Source: 70-18 sp041691815
GTDB taxonomy: Bacteria > Pseudomonadota > Alphaproteobacteria > Acetobacterales > Acetobacteraceae
Assembly (NCBI GenBank): GCA_041691815.1
Contig: JBEPTZ010000112.1
Location: 1-14,832, forward strand
Direction of reading: 5' to 3'
DNA length: 14,832 bases
Each line of letters opens with the position of its first letter. The stretch's first letter is position 1. A program made the position numbers and the translations under genes. Below, piece by piece: positions 13,550-14,832 of the stretch. Under the pieces are notes generated by a model. That model saw nothing but the letters and a program-made list of their open reading frames with translations. It searched no databases and had not been told where the DNA came from.

Positions 13550-13603
13550 AAATAGGTATAATGCATAATTATAAGACATGATAGTTATGGATTTTACCTA
13601 TTT
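13550..13603. terminator. A/T-rich nested inverted repeat between convergent genes
   Basis: AAATAGGTA (13550-13558) is the exact complement of TACCTATTT (13595-13603). Inside it, CATAATTA (13564-13571) pairs with TAGTTATG (13582-13589) with one G-U pair. The outer arm contains the mltG stop codon. The A/T-rich island stands out from the surrounding GC-rich genes and lies exactly between the SDR (+) and mltG (-) ends. A transcription end for one or both genes is likely; a cruciform or protein-binding site is possible. Confidence 0.5.
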
Positions 13604-14557
13604 CTCCTGGCTCGCCCGCCACTTCGCCACGTTGCGGTTGTGCTCGGCCAGGGTGCGGGCGAAGGCGTGGCCGCCGGTGCCGTCGGCGACGAAGTACAGC
13701 GCGTCGCTATCCGCCGGATGCGCCACCGCCGCCAGCGAGGCGCGGCCGGGGCTGTCGATCGGGCCGGGCGGCAGGGCGGCGATGCGATAGGTGTTGTATG
13801 GGCTGTCGCTGTCCAGGTCGGCGCGGCTCAGCTTGCGGTCCAGCACGCCGCTGCCGCCGGTTGCCGCGTAGACCACGGTGGGGTCGGATTGCAGCCGCAT
13901 ACCCTGGCGCAGACGGTTGAGGAACACCGCGGCGACCAGCGGGCGTTCCTCCGGTTTGGCGGTTTCGCGTTCGACGATGCTGGCCAGGATCAGCAACGCG
14001 CGCGGGTCGGACAGGCCGATGCCCTCGGCGCGGCCGGCCCAGGCTTTGGCCAGCGCCTGCTCCATCGCCCGCTCGGCGCGGGCCAGCACGGCGGCGCGCG
14101 GGGTGTCGCGCTCATAGGCATAGGTTTCCGGCAGCACGGCGCCCTCGGCGATGCTGACGGGCGGGCCGGTCAGCAGCGGATCGTCGTTGAACAGCGCGGC
14201 GATCTGGCTGGCGGTGAGGCCCTCGGCGATGGTCAGGCGGTGCTGCACCGGGCGGGCAGTGCGCAGCACGGCGAGCGTCGCGCGCAGGCTGGCGGCGGCG
14301 GGAAAGCGGAATTCGCCGGCATGCAGCGGGCCGGCGTCGCGGGTCCACCAGGCGGCGGCGCGCAGCGCCAGTGGATGACGGATGACGCCGGCCTGGGCCA
14401 AGGCCTCGGCGATGCCGGTGAGCGTGCCGTGCGGCACCACCACATCGGTGGCGGCGGCCAGCGGGCCGGGGGCGAGCATCGCCTGGCGGCCGAAATACAG
14501 CGCGGCGAACCCGAGTCCGGCCGCCAGAATGGCGCTGGCGAGTGCGGACAGCACCAC
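13598..14557 (-). CDS. mltG: endolytic transglycosylase MltG
   Basis: MltG is an inner-membrane lytic transglycosylase that cleaves nascent peptidoglycan chains and is thought to set their length. This copy has an N-terminal membrane helix (about residues 3-24), a LysM-like part (about 38-85) and the YceG catalytic domain. That domain shows EGLTASQIA (112-120), the catalytic glutamate region LASIVERETAK (191-201), FLNRLRQGMRLQSDPTVVY (212-230) and SPYNTYRIAALPPGPI. The GTG at 14557 gives 319 residues. The open frame continues upstream (PPRHRWRR, a natural basic cytoplasmic tail) but offers no ATG, GTG or TTG before it runs into fabF; a CTG at 14623 overlaps the fabF stop. The true start may therefore be further upstream. 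Confidence 0.9.
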   Translation of the reverse strand: MVLSALASAILAAGLGFAALYFGRQAMLAPGPLAAATDVVVPHGTLTGIAEALAQAGVIRHPLALRAAAWWTRDAGPLHAGEFRFPAAASLRATLAVLRTARPVQHRLTIAEGLTASQIAALFNDDPLLTGPPVSIAEGAVLPETYAYERDTPRAAVLARAERAMEQALAKAWAGRAEGIGLSDPRALLILASIVERETAKPEERPLVAAVFLNRLRQGMRLQSDPTVVYAATGGSGVLDRKLSRADLDSDSPYNTYRIAALPPGPIDSPGRASLAAVAHPADSDALYFVADGTGGHAFARTLAEHNRNVAKWRASQEK

Positions 14558-14619
14558 GCGCCGCCAGCGATGGCGGGGTGGAGTGGTGGGCGTCGGCGCT
14601 GCAGGCGTCTCCGGCGTGG

Positions 14620-14832
14620 TCAGGGCGCCTTGCGGAACAGGATCGAGGCGTTGGTGCCGCCGAAGCCGAAGCTGTTGGACAGCGCGATGTCGATCCGCCG
14701 CGGCTGGGCCACCTTGGCGACACGGTCGATGGCGCTGTCGCGGCTGGGGTGTTCCAGGTTCAGGGTCGGCGGGGCGCTGCCGTCGCGCCCCCCCCGGGTG
14801 GAGGAGATCGCCGCCCCCGCGCCGGCCGCCCC
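14620..14832 (-). CDS. fabF: beta-ketoacyl-ACP synthase II, C-terminal part (cut by window edge)
   Basis: FabF condenses malonyl-ACP with a growing acyl-ACP in fatty-acid elongation. Only the last 70 residues are inside the window. They include APPTLNLEHP, PRRIDIALSNSFGFGGTNAS and the terminal ILFRKAP, which are the standard FabF C-terminus. The catalytic Cys, His and Lys lie beyond the edge. The part nearest the edge aligns in length with the family segment GAAGAVEAIFSILALRDGIAP but reads GAAGAGAAISSTRGGRDGSAP, losing the conserved Glu and hydrophobic residues. The underlying DNA is almost pure G/C with a run of eight C. This may be sequence error near a contig end. The stop is 62 nt before the mltG GTG, in the usual fabF-mltG order. 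Confidence 0.9.
   Translation of the reverse strand, partial: GAAGAGAAISSTRGGRDGSAPPTLNLEHPSRDSAIDRVAKVAQPRRIDIALSNSFGFGGTNASILFRKAP

Noticed and set aside
13557..13562. TATAAT in the SDR-mltG interval as a promoter
   Set aside because: There is no -35 element at proper spacing, and no gene starts downstream in that direction. The site lies in a convergent gene end.
1..14832. CRISPR array, toxin-antitoxin pair or known defence system
   Set aside because: There is no regularly spaced repeat set and no nuclease, helicase or toxin-like protein among the supported genes.

Overview
High-GC bacterial chromosome carrying two core cell-envelope blocks of alphaproteobacterial type. The gene content (lptG-lptD-surA-rsmA facing gmk-yicC, then mltG-fabF), the strong G/C third-position bias and the tandem-hairpin intergenic repeat at the left edge suggest an Alphaproteobacterium, perhaps Acetobacteraceae. 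The family-level guess is inference. I see no rRNA, tRNA, CRISPR array, complete insertion sequence or prophage gene.

Layout. 1-76: dispersed-type repeat with two hairpins. 77-262 (-): small membrane protein. 377-856 (-): GNAT acetyltransferase, divergent from 917-2344 (+), a FAD-linked oxidase of the D-lactate/D-2-hydroxyglutarate dehydrogenase class. A perfect 13-bp hairpin separates that gene from a convergent PEP-CTERM protein gene (2405-3106, -). 3300-9126 (+): an LPS-transport and outer-membrane-biogenesis operon with a sigma70-like promoter, a possible 29-codon leader ORF overlapping lptG by ATGA, then lptG, lptD, surA and rsmA. lptF and pdxA, often part of this run in related bacteria, are not here.

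9127-11154: a less GC-rich stretch between rsmA and gmk. It holds an unknown lipoprotein gene, structured noncoding DNA, an AEC-family transporter gene (-) and a palindrome-rich element. It is bounded by exact 25-bp inverted copies of one hairpin repeat, one just past the end of rsmA and one just past the end of gmk. 11155-12676 (-): gmk and yicC. 12749-13549 (+): an SDR oxidoreductase gene preceded by a 5-codon ORF overlapping its start. 13598-14832 (-): mltG and the 3' end of fabF.

The core genes make a coherent set: export and insertion of LPS (LptG, LptD) with an outer-membrane-protein chaperone (SurA), ribosome maturation (RsmA), nucleotide supply (Gmk), an RNase-like protein (YicC), peptidoglycan chain termination (MltG) and fatty-acid elongation (FabF). 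I found no convincing new multi-gene system. The most unusual signals are the repeat-bounded rsmA-gmk interval, the two start-overlapping leader ORFs (lptG and SDR), and the divergent, extremely G/C-rich fabF end at the window edge.
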